Shown here: positions 1 through 7,817 of the stretch, piece by piece | Layout of the letters: the number at the start of each line of letters is the position of its first letter | How positions within the stretch are numbered: the stretch's first letter is position 1 | Origin: CAWKDC01 sp044445605 | GTDB lineage: Bacteria > Pseudomonadota > Gammaproteobacteria > JABCZS01 | DNA: 64,000 nt | Direction: 5' to 3' | NCBI GenBank assembly: GCA_044445605.1 | Contig: JBIOEA010000006.1 | Location: 1 to 64,000, forward strand | Notes under the pieces: generated by a model | Database searches by the model: none | What the model saw: the letters and a program-made list of their open reading frames with translations, nothing else | Told to the model about the DNA's origin: nothing | Program-made: the position numbers and the translations under genes

Positions 1-27
1 CCTCCCCCTCGCTACAAACGGGGCTGT

Positions 28-91
28 GGGGGCAAAAAATTTTCCCCCATAAAAACAATCGACAAGTGGCAAAAAATTTTTCCCCCCCTAC
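28..91. repeat. two decayed palindromic elements in tandem, downstream of ftsZ
   Basis: Two similar segments (28-50 and 68-91) each read as a G-rich or GGC start, a run of A then T, and a C-run ending in CAT or CTAC. Aligned with the clear palindrome inside trmD (61929-61954), both look like the same element with single-base losses of the CG and TG steps. They lie just past the ftsZ stop, so they would be in the 3' end of the dcw transcript. The A/T-run flanked by G- and C-runs could form a hairpin. Assignment to the family is inference from similarity. Confidence 0.45.
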
Positions 92-103
92 AACAATCAC
101 AGC

Positions 104-1255
104 CTATTCTTTATTACGTCTCAAAAACGCCGGAATATCCAAATAATCCCCTGTCGCAGGCGCTTCGAAAACCGTACGGGTTTCCGCTTGACGACGTAAG
201 ACAGTTGGCTTCTCAAGCTTAGCATAATCTGTGCTGCCGTCAGGTCTTGTGGCACCCATCAAGCGCTTTTCTTTCGGCATGCCCGCAGATGCGTTCTGGG
301 CCAAGCCCGTCGCCACCACGGTCACACGTAATTCGCCTTCCATGTTGGGGTCAACCACCGTACCCACAACCACCGTCGCATCTTCCGACGTAAAGCTCTT
401 CACCACATCGCCGACTTCTTCAAATTCGCCGATCGTCATGTCCATGCCAGCCGTAATGTTGACCAGCACACCCTGAGCGCCCGTTAAATTGATGTTCTCC
501 AACAAGGGGCTCGATATCGCCGCTTCTGCCGCTTCCCGTGCACGATTCTCGCCACGGCCTATGCCCGTGCCCATCATCGCAATACCAGGCTTCGACATGA
601 CCGTGCGTACGTCAGCAAAGTCTACGTTAATCAAACCAGGGCACATGACCAAATCAGAAATCCCCGACACAGCACCCAATAATACGTCATTGGCTGCTTT
701 GAATGCGTCTAGTAAGGAAATCCCTTTGCCCAGAACCGTTAATAGTTTCTCGTTAGGAATAATGATCAGAGAATCCACGTTCTTGCTCAACGCAGCAATG
801 CCCGCATCCGCCACCTGGCTGCGTTTACGGCCTTCAAAGGGGAATGGACGGGTCACGATCGCCACCGTCAAAATGCCCATGTTCTTCGCGATTTCAGCCA
901 CAATAGGCGCTGCCCCGGTTCCCGTGCCGCCACCCATGCCTGCTGTAATGAATACCATGTCCGCGCCTTCTAACGCAGCCTCAATCCGTTCGCGATCTTC
1001 AATCGCTGCATCACGGCCAACATCCGGATTCGCACCCGCGCCCAATCCCTTCGTCATTTTTTGGCCTAAAGCCACTTTATTCTGGACGGGAGAATGTTCG
1101 AGGGCTTGGCGGTCCGTGTTGGCAACATAAAATTGCACGCCGTCAATGTTCTTGCTTGTCATATGATTGACCGCATTGCTGCCGCCGCCGCCTACACCAA
1201 ATACCTTGATCACAGCATTATCTGGCGCTTCATCTACCCACTCGTAATTAGCCAT
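104..1255 (-). CDS. ftsZ: cell division protein FtsZ (tubulin-like GTPase)
   Basis: FtsZ polymerises at mid-cell into the Z ring that organises the divisome. The 383-residue product has the expected length. The nucleotide-binding loop GGGGSN is at residues 22-27 and the tubulin signature GGGTGTGAAP at 108-117. The extreme C-terminus DIPAFLRRNKE is the conserved peptide that binds FtsA and ZipA. The gene starts 26 bases after the ftsA stop and is the last dcw gene in the window; lpxC, often next in gammaproteobacteria, would lie beyond the left edge. The identification is essentially certain. Confidence 0.98.
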   Translation of the reverse strand: MANYEWVDEAPDNAVIKVFGVGGGGSNAVNHMTSKNIDGVQFYVANTDRQALEHSPVQNKVALGQKMTKGLGAGANPDVGRDAAIEDRERIEAALEGADMVFITAGMGGGTGTGAAPIVAEIAKNMGILTVAIVTRPFPFEGRKRSQVADAGIAALSKNVDSLIIIPNEKLLTVLGKGISLLDAFKAANDVLLGAVSGISDLVMCPGLINVDFADVRTVMSKPGIAMMGTGIGRGENRAREAAEAAISSPLLENINLTGAQGVLVNITAGMDMTIGEFEEVGDVVKSFTSEDATVVVGTVVDPNMEGELRVTVVATGLAQNASAGMPKEKRLMGATRPDGSTDYAKLEKPTVLRRQAETRTVFEAPATGDYLDIPAFLRRNKE

Positions 1256-1281
1256 AACTATCCCCTCTCATGCTTGCTCAT

Positions 1282-2517
1282 TCAAAAACTCTTTTGTAAC
1301 CAACCCTGCATGCGCTGCCAAATCGATACACTTTCGTTCGACCACAACGCACCTTTGCCTTTGCTATCCCGCTCTAGCGCATATAATAATAGTCCAACCC
1401 CTGTTGCATACATAGGGTTTGAAACCACATCTGTCAAGCCGCCCACGTGTTGCGGGTATCCCACACGTACCGGCATTTGAAACACTTCTTCTGCCAAAAC
1501 CACTGCCCCAGGAATTTTGGAGCTGCCGCCGGTCAATACAATGCCTGAGACTATCAAATCCTGCAAGCCACTTCGACGAATTTCTTGCCGAACTAAGGTG
1601 AACAACTCTTCAAAACGGGCTTCAATCACCTCGGCCAGCATCTTACGTGATAGCTGACGCGTCGGGCGATCGCCCACCGTGTTCACATCCAACATTTCAT
1701 GTTCGTCAACCATCGAGGCCAACGCACATCCGTATTCCTTCTTCAATGATTCGGCCGATTGCGTCGGTGTGCGCATCGCCATCGCAATGTCGTTGGTCAC
1801 TTGATCACCTGCAATGGGAATCACGGCCGTGTGACGCACAGCGCCTTCGGTGAAAATAATTAAATCCGTCGTGCCGCCGCCAATGTCGATCATGCATACG
1901 CCTAATTCTTTTTCATCATCCGTTAACACAGCGTGGCTCGATGCCAATTGCTCTAACACAATGTCATCGACTTCCAATCCACAACGACGGACACATTTCA
2001 CGATGTTTTGAACGGCGCTTACCGCTCCCATCACCATGTGCACCTTGGCCTCTAATCGTACGCCAGACATGCCAATCGGTTCACGAATGCCCGATTGTTC
2101 ATCGACCACATACGCCTGAGGCAATACATGCAGAATTTTTTGATCGGCAGGAATCGCCACCGCTTTCGCTGCGTCGATCACGCGCTCAACATCCGCTGCG
2201 TTGACTTCATGATCACGAATCGCCACAATCCCATGTGAATTCAAAAACCGCATGTGGCTGCCTGCAATGCCTGCACATACCGAATGAATTTCACAACCAG
2301 CCATGAGTTCGACTTCTTCTAGCGCTCGTTTGATCGATTGTACCGTGGCATCAATGTTCACCACGACACCTTTTTTTAACCCACAGGAAGGATGATGACC
2401 AATGCCAATAATATCCAGTGTGCCAGATTCGTTGACTTCCCCGACAATCGCCACGACTTTCGACGTACCAATGTCCAACCCTACCAGCAAGTTTTTCTCG
2501 GGCTTGTTTTTCATCAT
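1282..2517 (-). CDS. ftsA: cell division protein FtsA (actin-like)
   Basis: FtsA is an actin-family ATPase that tethers FtsZ to the inner membrane and recruits later division proteins. The 411-residue product opens with the phosphate-1 motif (VGLDIGTSKVVAIVGE, about residues 12-27), carries a second phosphate motif (MIDIGGGTTDLI, about 208-219) and the adenosine motif (LTGGSSKIPG). It ends with the amphipathic membrane-targeting helix WQRMQGWLQKSF. The start is ATGATG overlapping the ftsQ TGA, so the two genes are translationally coupled; either ATG could be used. Confidence 0.97.
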   Translation of the reverse strand: MMKNKPEKNLLVGLDIGTSKVVAIVGEVNESGTLDIIGIGHHPSCGLKKGVVVNIDATVQSIKRALEEVELMAGCEIHSVCAGIAGSHMRFLNSHGIVAIRDHEVNAADVERVIDAAKAVAIPADQKILHVLPQAYVVDEQSGIREPIGMSGVRLEAKVHMVMGAVSAVQNIVKCVRRCGLEVDDIVLEQLASSHAVLTDDEKELGVCMIDIGGGTTDLIIFTEGAVRHTAVIPIAGDQVTNDIAMAMRTPTQSAESLKKEYGCALASMVDEHEMLDVNTVGDRPTRQLSRKMLAEVIEARFEELFTLVRQEIRRSGLQDLIVSGIVLTGGSSKIPGAVVLAEEVFQMPVRVGYPQHVGGLTDVVSNPMYATGVGLLLYALERDSKGKGALWSNESVSIWQRMQGWLQKSF

Positions 2518-3206
2518 AACTCCCTTTTCACATCCATATTAACCACAAAACCATTTGTATAACGTAAATCCACATATCGGACACCTTGCGGTGCCTTCAC
2601 ATCAAATGGCGCCACTTTCAAAAATCGCGCTAAACGCTCAACAACATCCTGCGAACCTAGCTCAATCTGCAGCCCATTATTCAGTCCCACGTGCCACGCA
2701 AAGCGTGCACTTAACGTTAACTGCGCCACTTTTAAACCCGTCGGCGCTAATACACGATTCAACGCTTTTTCCATCGCTATGACTTGCGATAGCTCCTCCG
2801 GTGGGCCCTCCCAATGAGGAAGATCCAACGTCGGTAATACCTTAAGCCTAAAACGCTCACCTAAATCATTGACCAGGGCATCATCACCCCAGTACGCTAC
2901 TGGATGATGCTCCATGAGCACTACCACTACGGTATCTGGCCATACACGTCGCACTTGCGCATCACGCACCCAAGGATGTTCCTTCAGTGCTTCTCGCAAA
3001 CCTGCGATGTCTACAGCCAATAAACTGTTCGCTACATAAGGACTCATCACTGCTTCAACCGATGCTGGCGAGACATAAGTCAGCTTGCCAGACACTTCGA
3101 CACGCTTGACAGGTACGTGCCTTGGATCTTTCAAATAGTTATAGCTCACTATTAGCAATATAGCCAACAAGAGGCAAAAAACGACTTTCCCTAGCTGTTT
3201 CATCAT
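2514..3206 (-). CDS. ftsQ: cell division protein FtsQ
   Basis: FtsQ is a bitopic inner-membrane protein that links early divisome proteins to FtsL/FtsB and the septal synthase. The 230-residue product has a short cytoplasmic start, one hydrophobic segment at about residues 8-25, and a POTRA domain at about 33-103, beginning VKRVEVSG and including the HPWVRDAQVRRVWPD strand. A beta domain follows. The stop overlaps the ftsA start. Upstream, murB ends only 33 bases away; the ddl gene often found at this point in gammaproteobacteria is absent. Confidence 0.95.
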   Translation of the reverse strand: MMKQLGKVVFCLLLAILLIVSYNYLKDPRHVPVKRVEVSGKLTYVSPASVEAVMSPYVANSLLAVDIAGLREALKEHPWVRDAQVRRVWPDTVVVVLMEHHPVAYWGDDALVNDLGERFRLKVLPTLDLPHWEGPPEELSQVIAMEKALNRVLAPTGLKVAQLTLSARFAWHVGLNNGLQIELGSQDVVERLARFLKVAPFDVKAPQGVRYVDLRYTNGFVVNMDVKREL

Positions 3207-3239
3207 GTTCGCACATTGTCCTAAAAAAATAGCTTAACT

Positions 3240-4142
3240 TCAAGCGCTAGTGGAACGATCTCCCAGGAATAATACTTCTCGATGTAAAATAATGCCCGTA
3301 CGTGCCTGGACTGTGGATGCTACGTGACTTATTAACTGCTCTAAATCATCACTCGACGCCGAACCGGTATTAATTATAAAGTTAGCATGTTTTGTGGAAA
3401 CCTGAGCGCCGCCGATCATCATTCCTTTTAATCCACACGACTCAATTAAACGTGCTGCATGATCGCCCGGTGGATTACGGAACACAGAACCGCAACTGGG
3501 CAGGCCAATCGGCTGTGTTTCTGCTCTTTTCTTAAGCAATGCTTTGATGCGTTCTGCACTCGCTTGCGCGTCCCCTGTTGACAATTGTAAATGCGCACCT
3601 ACAAACCACGTGTTCTCAGGACGGTGCACTGTTCGGTATCCCGTTTCAAACTCAATCCGAGGATGCCAGGTGATAGTCCCCGCACGATCCATCAGCTGTA
3701 CTTCAGCCACCGTGTCCCACGTTTCACCCCCAAATGCGCCTGCGTTCATCGCCAATGCGCCCCCCATCGTTCCGGGGATGCCTGCATAAAATTCACCACC
3801 GACAAGATTGTGTTTTGTGGCGAATTTCGCGATCTTCGCACAGGTGACGCCAGATTGGGCGTAGATGACAGCATTATCCAACGACAATTCATTCAATGCG
3901 CCTTGCGTTAAAATCACCGTGCCACGAATACCACCATCACGGATCAAGACGTTCGATCCCAAGCCCAACCACGTGATCGGTTCATCCGCAGGCAAGCTTT
4001 GTAAAAACAATGACAAGTCTTCTAAATCCACAGGCACGTACGTTTGATCCGCATTGCCACCCACATGCCATGAATTGAGCATTTTCAATGAAGCGTTGTG
4101 TGTTAAGACACCTTTATAAAGAGGACGTTTTTGCATCATCAT
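3240..4142 (-). CDS. murB: UDP-N-acetylenolpyruvoylglucosamine reductase MurB
   Basis: MurB is an FAD enzyme that uses NADPH to reduce UDP-GlcNAc-enolpyruvate to UDP-MurNAc in the cytoplasm. FAD-binding motifs GLGSNVLIRDGG and AGIPGTMGGALAMNAGAFGG are present, as is SCGSVFRNP with the catalytic serine, and the C-terminal MurB domain (GGAQVSTKHANFIIN). At about 300 residues it matches the shorter MurB form rather than the roughly 340-residue E. coli type. Its start overlaps the end of murC by 29 bases; three consecutive ATG codons make the exact start uncertain by up to two residues. Confidence 0.96.
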   Translation of the reverse strand: MMMQKRPLYKGVLTHNASLKMLNSWHVGGNADQTYVPVDLEDLSLFLQSLPADEPITWLGLGSNVLIRDGGIRGTVILTQGALNELSLDNAVIYAQSGVTCAKIAKFATKHNLVGGEFYAGIPGTMGGALAMNAGAFGGETWDTVAEVQLMDRAGTITWHPRIEFETGYRTVHRPENTWFVGAHLQLSTGDAQASAERIKALLKKRAETQPIGLPSCGSVFRNPPGDHAARLIESCGLKGMMIGGAQVSTKHANFIINTGSASSDDLEQLISHVASTVQARTGIILHREVLFLGDRSTSA

Positions 4143-5553
4143 GTGACTCGCCTAAATCTTGAACACATTGCTGAACGAGTGCACCGATGTTGCCTGCACC
4201 TTGCATCATCACGATATCGTTATCTTGACACACCGTTTCTAATACAGACTGGACTTCAGCAATACTGTGGATATAAATAGGTTCAAGTGACCCTTTGGCG
4301 CGGATGGCACGCATCAAATCATGGCTGTCTGCACCAGGAATCGCAGGTTCACCTGCAGAATACACATCGAGCAACAAGACTTGATCGCACGTGCATAATA
4401 CGGTCACAAAATCATCAAATAAATCGTGTGTGCGTGTGTAACGGTGCGGTTGAAAGACCATCACCAAACGATGATCAGGCCATGTTTCGCGTGTCGTCGC
4501 AATCGTTGCACGTAATTCGGTTGGGTGGTGACCATAATCATCCACTAATGTCACTGTTTTTCCATTTTTCAATGTCACAGGATAACGTTGGAAACGTCGG
4601 CCAACACCGCCAAACTTCGATAAAGCATCTTGAATGATCGCCATATCAATGCCTTCATGTTGCGCTATCGCAATCGTGGCGAGTGCGTTCAATGCATTGT
4701 GACGGCCCGGCATGTTTAACCGGATCGCGTAACTTTGTCCACCCACGATGCATTCGAAATGCCCGCTGAAACCATCCACGCGGTAATGTTGTATACGCAA
4801 ATCGGCTTTCTCATCAAAACCGTACGTCACCACCGGACGATGAATGCGTGGCAATAACCGCGCAATCACGGGATCATCAATGCATAAAACAGCGCAGCCA
4901 TAAAATGGAATGGTGTGAATGAAATTGATAAACGCATCTTCGAGTTCTTTAAAATCACCATGATAGGTTTTCATGTGATCAGCATCAATGTTCGTGACAA
5001 CCACCAACATCGGGTGTAAATATAAAAATGAGGCATCGCTTTCATCTGCTTCAGCGATCAAATACTCACCGGCACCCAATTGCGCGTTCGATTGCGCACT
5101 GTTTAATTTTCCACCGATCACGTAAGTGGGATCCAAGTCCGCTGCGGCAAACACACTGGTGATTAAACTGGTGGTCGTTGTTTTCCCGTGTGTACCGGCA
5201 ATCGCAATCCCGTAGCGAAAGCGCATTAATTCGGCCAACATTTGTGCACGTGGGATCAAGGGCAATCCAGCCGCTTTCGCCGCTTGCACTTCAGGGTTTG
5301 CGTCATCGACAGCCGATGAATACACAACGACATTGGCACCTGCCACATTCGCGGCATCGTGGCCAATGAAAAGGGTGATCCCAAGGTCAGCCAGTGCTTT
5401 CGTCATCGCGCTTGCATGCAGATCAGAGCCAGAGACTTCATACCCTTCTCGCCTCAAGACGTGCGCAATGCCGCTCATCCCAACGCCACCGATCCCAATG
5501 AAATGGATACGGCGCACGGTTCTCATGCGGTTACTGGTCACGGCCTTTAGCAT
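4114..5553 (-). CDS. murC: UDP-N-acetylmuramate--L-alanine ligase MurC
   Basis: MurC adds L-alanine to UDP-MurNAc using ATP, the first amino acid of the stem peptide. The 479-residue protein begins MLKAVTSNRM and shows the Rossmann-like N-terminus (IHFIGIGGVGMSGIA, residues 16-30), the ATP loop GTHGKTTT (120-127) and the C-terminal ligase-domain motif DDYGHHPTE. I chose the ATG at 5553 because GAGGGAG lies at ribosome-binding distance; a later ATG at 5526 has none. The chosen start overlaps the end of murG by 23 bases, as expected in this tightly packed cluster. Confidence 0.96.
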   Translation of the reverse strand: MLKAVTSNRMRTVRRIHFIGIGGVGMSGIAHVLRREGYEVSGSDLHASAMTKALADLGITLFIGHDAANVAGANVVVYSSAVDDANPEVQAAKAAGLPLIPRAQMLAELMRFRYGIAIAGTHGKTTTTSLITSVFAAADLDPTYVIGGKLNSAQSNAQLGAGEYLIAEADESDASFLYLHPMLVVVTNIDADHMKTYHGDFKELEDAFINFIHTIPFYGCAVLCIDDPVIARLLPRIHRPVVTYGFDEKADLRIQHYRVDGFSGHFECIVGGQSYAIRLNMPGRHNALNALATIAIAQHEGIDMAIIQDALSKFGGVGRRFQRYPVTLKNGKTVTLVDDYGHHPTELRATIATTRETWPDHRLVMVFQPHRYTRTHDLFDDFVTVLCTCDQVLLLDVYSAGEPAIPGADSHDLMRAIRAKGSLEPIYIHSIAEVQSVLETVCQDNDIVMMQGAGNIGALVQQCVQDLGESHDDAKTSSL

Positions 5554-6640
5554 GGATAACTCCCTCACACTCTGCTGCCACCCGCGCGGTGGCATCGTTT
5601 GTCTGCAGGGCACGCGCGGCAAGAGCCCGCGCCAATAGTGTGTCGCGGTTGCTCATATGCACCCTTAAATGTTCTGCTAGTCCTTCTGATGTTAGCTGAG
5701 ACTGTGGAATTATCCACGCACTCTGCGCTGCTACCAAGGATTGGCCATTGTACGTTTGATGGTCGTCTACCGCTAGGGGGTAAGGGATTAAAATTGCAGA
5801 AAGTCCACTTGCAATCAGTTCGGCGATCGTTAATGCCCCTGCGCGACAGATCACCAGATCCGCCCAACCATAGGCTTCGGCCATGTTATCGATAAAAGGG
5901 ACAACGCGGCCTTCTACCCCGGCTGCTTTGTATTGTTCGATCGTGGCCTCGAGATGCTGGGCACCTGTTTGATGCCAAACACTATATTGTAGGGGCGAAA
6001 GATGTTTCGCCCGTTTACACATATGGCCCAGTGCCTGAGGAACCATCTCATTGATAGCTTTCGCCCCAAGACTGCCGCCTAAAACAAGTAAACGTAATGG
6101 CCCTTGGCGCCCAGCAAAACGAATATCTGGGGTGGGTAAAGCCACAATGTCGGCTCTCACGGGGTTGCCGGTCGTGTGAACATGTTTACTGTTAATCGTA
6201 TGGGGGAAGGATTCACAGACCGAAGCCGCTAAGGGAGCCAGTAATTTGTTCGTCATGCCAGCAACGGCATTTTGCTCATGAATCACCAAGGGGATCCCTA
6301 ATAATCGGGCGGCCACACCCCCGGGACCCGTCACAAAGCCGCCCATCCCGAGGACAACATCAGGCTTTTGTTGCTTGAAGACGTTCATCGCTTCATGAAT
6401 GGCTCTCAAGATTCGAAAAGGTGCGGTGAGCCATGAACGCAGGCCCTTGCCGCGCAACCCCTGAATGGTGATGAAATCCATCGGGTAATGAGGAGAGACA
6501 AGCTTCACCTCCATCCCCTTTTCAGTCCCTAACCAACGGATCGTCCATCCTTTATCCGCCAAATATCGCGCAACCGCCAACGCCGGAAATACGTGGCCGC
6601 CCGTGCCACCCGCCATGATGATCAGTGTTTTGTTGGTCAT
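5531..6640 (-). CDS. murG: MurG lipid II synthase with an in-frame palindromic insert
   Basis: MurG transfers GlcNAc from UDP-GlcNAc to lipid I, giving lipid II at the inner face of the membrane. The N-terminal GGTGGHVFPALAVA (residues 11-24), the mid-protein GNPVRADI and the donor-binding region VICRAGALTIAEL are all present in 369 residues. Between VPQALGHM and SVWHQTG it has about nine residues more than the E. coli protein as I recall it; residues 210-218 (RAKHLSPLQ) are encoded exactly by a palindromic repeat. murG is separated from ftsW by two opposing kinase genes, so it probably has its own promoter in 6641-6774. An AGGA motif precedes the start. Confidence 0.95.
   Translation of the reverse strand: MTNKTLIIMAGGTGGHVFPALAVARYLADKGWTIRWLGTEKGMEVKLVSPHYPMDFITIQGLRGKGLRSWLTAPFRILRAIHEAMNVFKQQKPDVVLGMGGFVTGPGGVAARLLGIPLVIHEQNAVAGMTNKLLAPLAASVCESFPHTINSKHVHTTGNPVRADIVALPTPDIRFAGRQGPLRLLVLGGSLGAKAINEMVPQALGHMCKRAKHLSPLQYSVWHQTGAQHLEATIEQYKAAGVEGRVVPFIDNMAEAYGWADLVICRAGALTIAELIASGLSAILIPYPLAVDDHQTYNGQSLVAAQSAWIIPQSQLTSEGLAEHLRVHMSNRDTLLARALAARALQTNDATARVAAECEGVIHAKGRDQ
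5989..6013. repeat. palindromic element inside murG
   Basis: On the plus strand the segment reads GTAGGGGCGAAAGA then TGTTTCGCCCG, a near-perfect palindrome of GGGCGAAA against TTTCGCCC. It occupies murG codons 210-218, read as RAKHLSPLQ. The copy inside trmD is read in the same orientation and frame as GAKNVSPLQ. Other copies are intergenic at 43679, 60855 and 62577. Confidence 0.85.
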
Positions 6641-6660
6641 TTAAAATAAATCCTCGCAAT

Positions 6661-6711
6661 ATGGCATCGGTAATGCCACTTTGAGTCTCATTATGGCATT
6701 AGCGGTGCCAT
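6661..6711. promoter_or_regulatory. long inverted repeat between murG and the kinase genes
   Basis: Arms at 6661-6678 and 6694-6711, built on TGGCAT...ATGCCA, pair over 18 bases with two mismatches around a 15-base loop. Each arm is itself partly palindromic (TGGCA...TGCCA). It lies in the 134-base divergent gap between murG (minus) and kinase 1 (plus). It could be a double operator, a hairpin insulating the two units, or a small repeat remnant. No clear murG promoter is visible to me in this gap. Confidence 0.5.
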
Positions 6712-6763
6712 TTTGCAGTAAATTGGGTTATAGAGCGGGTCGCATTTTCGGGCATGACGGGTA

Positions 6764-6769
6764 TATAAT
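6764..6769 (+). promoter_or_regulatory. possible -10 box of the first kinase gene
   Basis: A perfect TATAAT ends five bases before the ATG at 6775, so transcription would begin at or next to the start codon, giving a leaderless or nearly leaderless message. No good -35 is found at 16-18 bases upstream. If the next in-frame ATG (6787) is used there is a short leader, but it lacks a ribosome-binding site too. Confidence 0.3.
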
Positions 6770-6774
6770 CGGTT

Positions 6775-7719
6775 ATGATCAATTTTATGACTAGCCTGTT
6801 TTACGGCCCGCCGCAAGCAGAACCAACAGAACCAATAGGACCATCACTTGTCGAACCCATCCAAGGTTCCGAGCTTAATATCATTCCTGAAATCCATTTA
6901 AACAGGATTCGCACCACATCAAGCCTTGGCACAGGGGGCTCATCCATTGTTTCCCAAGGCAAATACCAAGAAAAGGATGTGGCTCTAAAAGAATTTTATG
7001 ATAAGAACGTTTTCAAACATGAACTCAGCATTCATCAAAGCACCAATCACCCTCACATCATTAAATTACTTGCTTATGTAGCAGACAGGGCATGCCCTTC
7101 TTCCCCTTATGAAGGCTCATTGGTTATTGAGCTCGCACATCGAACGGTGCAGGACTACCTGGACGACTACACGTATTCACAAAGGACTGAAAAAGTTTGC
7201 GCACAATTCGGCCGGGATCTCACACAAGGGATTTACTACCTCCATTCAAAATATCTGATACATGGAGACATCAAACCTGAAAATGCATTGATTATGCCGG
7301 ATGGCACGTTAAAAATCAGTGATTTTGGTTTATCTCGCCAGGTATCGGCTGCACGAAATTTCTTCTTTGACCCTAAGCAATTTGGAACGCGGCTGTATAT
7401 GCCGCCTGAGACTTATGTACATATAGGAGGCCAGGGATACAAATATACTCCCAAGGTTGATATTTATACGCTGGGATGGGTACTCTTTCTGCTAACGACA
7501 GCTAAAGATAAGGATCCATATCAAGGGGTAACGAATATGAATATGATTAGTCATTACCACCAACAAAATATACTCCCTAACATTCCGTCGACAGCATCGC
7601 CTGCGTTGAAAGCCCTCATCACTTCCTGCTGGAAGCAACATCCCGAAGAAAGACCCGATGCGTTTACTGTATTGCAAATGGCGGGACAGAAGGATATTGT
7701 GTTTCGACCGAAACATTAA
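6775..7719 (+). CDS. eukaryote-like Ser/Thr protein kinase (copy 1)
   Basis: A 314-residue soluble kinase with all catalytic elements: glycine loop LGTGGSSIV (51-59), ATP-anchoring lysine K72 in VALKEF, helix C glutamate E83, catalytic loop HGDIKPEN (163-170) with D165, DFG at 183-185, PPE in place of APE (210-212), D229 and R293. The catalytic loop is HGD rather than HRD, so it lacks the arginine tied to activation-loop phosphorylation in RD kinases. There are no membrane segments or PASTA domains, unlike PknB-type kinases. The first 45 residues are proline-rich and not recognised. It is a tandem paralogue of the next gene and runs against the dcw cluster. Its substrate is unknown; it could act on cell-wall enzymes or be an exported effector, and the sequence does not decide. 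Confidence 0.9.
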   Translation: MINFMTSLFYGPPQAEPTEPIGPSLVEPIQGSELNIIPEIHLNRIRTTSSLGTGGSSIVSQGKYQEKDVALKEFYDKNVFKHELSIHQSTNHPHIIKLLAYVADRACPSSPYEGSLVIELAHRTVQDYLDDYTYSQRTEKVCAQFGRDLTQGIYYLHSKYLIHGDIKPENALIMPDGTLKISDFGLSRQVSAARNFFFDPKQFGTRLYMPPETYVHIGGQGYKYTPKVDIYTLGWVLFLLTTAKDKDPYQGVTNMNMISHYHQQNILPNIPSTASPALKALITSCWKQHPEERPDAFTVLQMAGQKDIVFRPKH

Positions 7720-7750
7720 AAACCTTTTAAAACATACAAGTAGCGACATA

Positions 7751-7779
7751 TTGCATTGAGAAGCCAAAGAGAGTACAAT
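7751..7779 (+). promoter_or_regulatory. promoter of the second kinase gene
   Basis: TTGCAT (7751-7756), a 17-base spacer and TACAAT (7774-7779) form a good sigma-70 type promoter within the 98-base gap between the two kinase genes, with a leader of about 30 bases. The second kinase can therefore be expressed separately from the first. Confidence 0.55.
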
Positions 7780-7817
7780 GACTTACTTAGATCATTATCT
7801 TACATGCTGGGGCTGCC

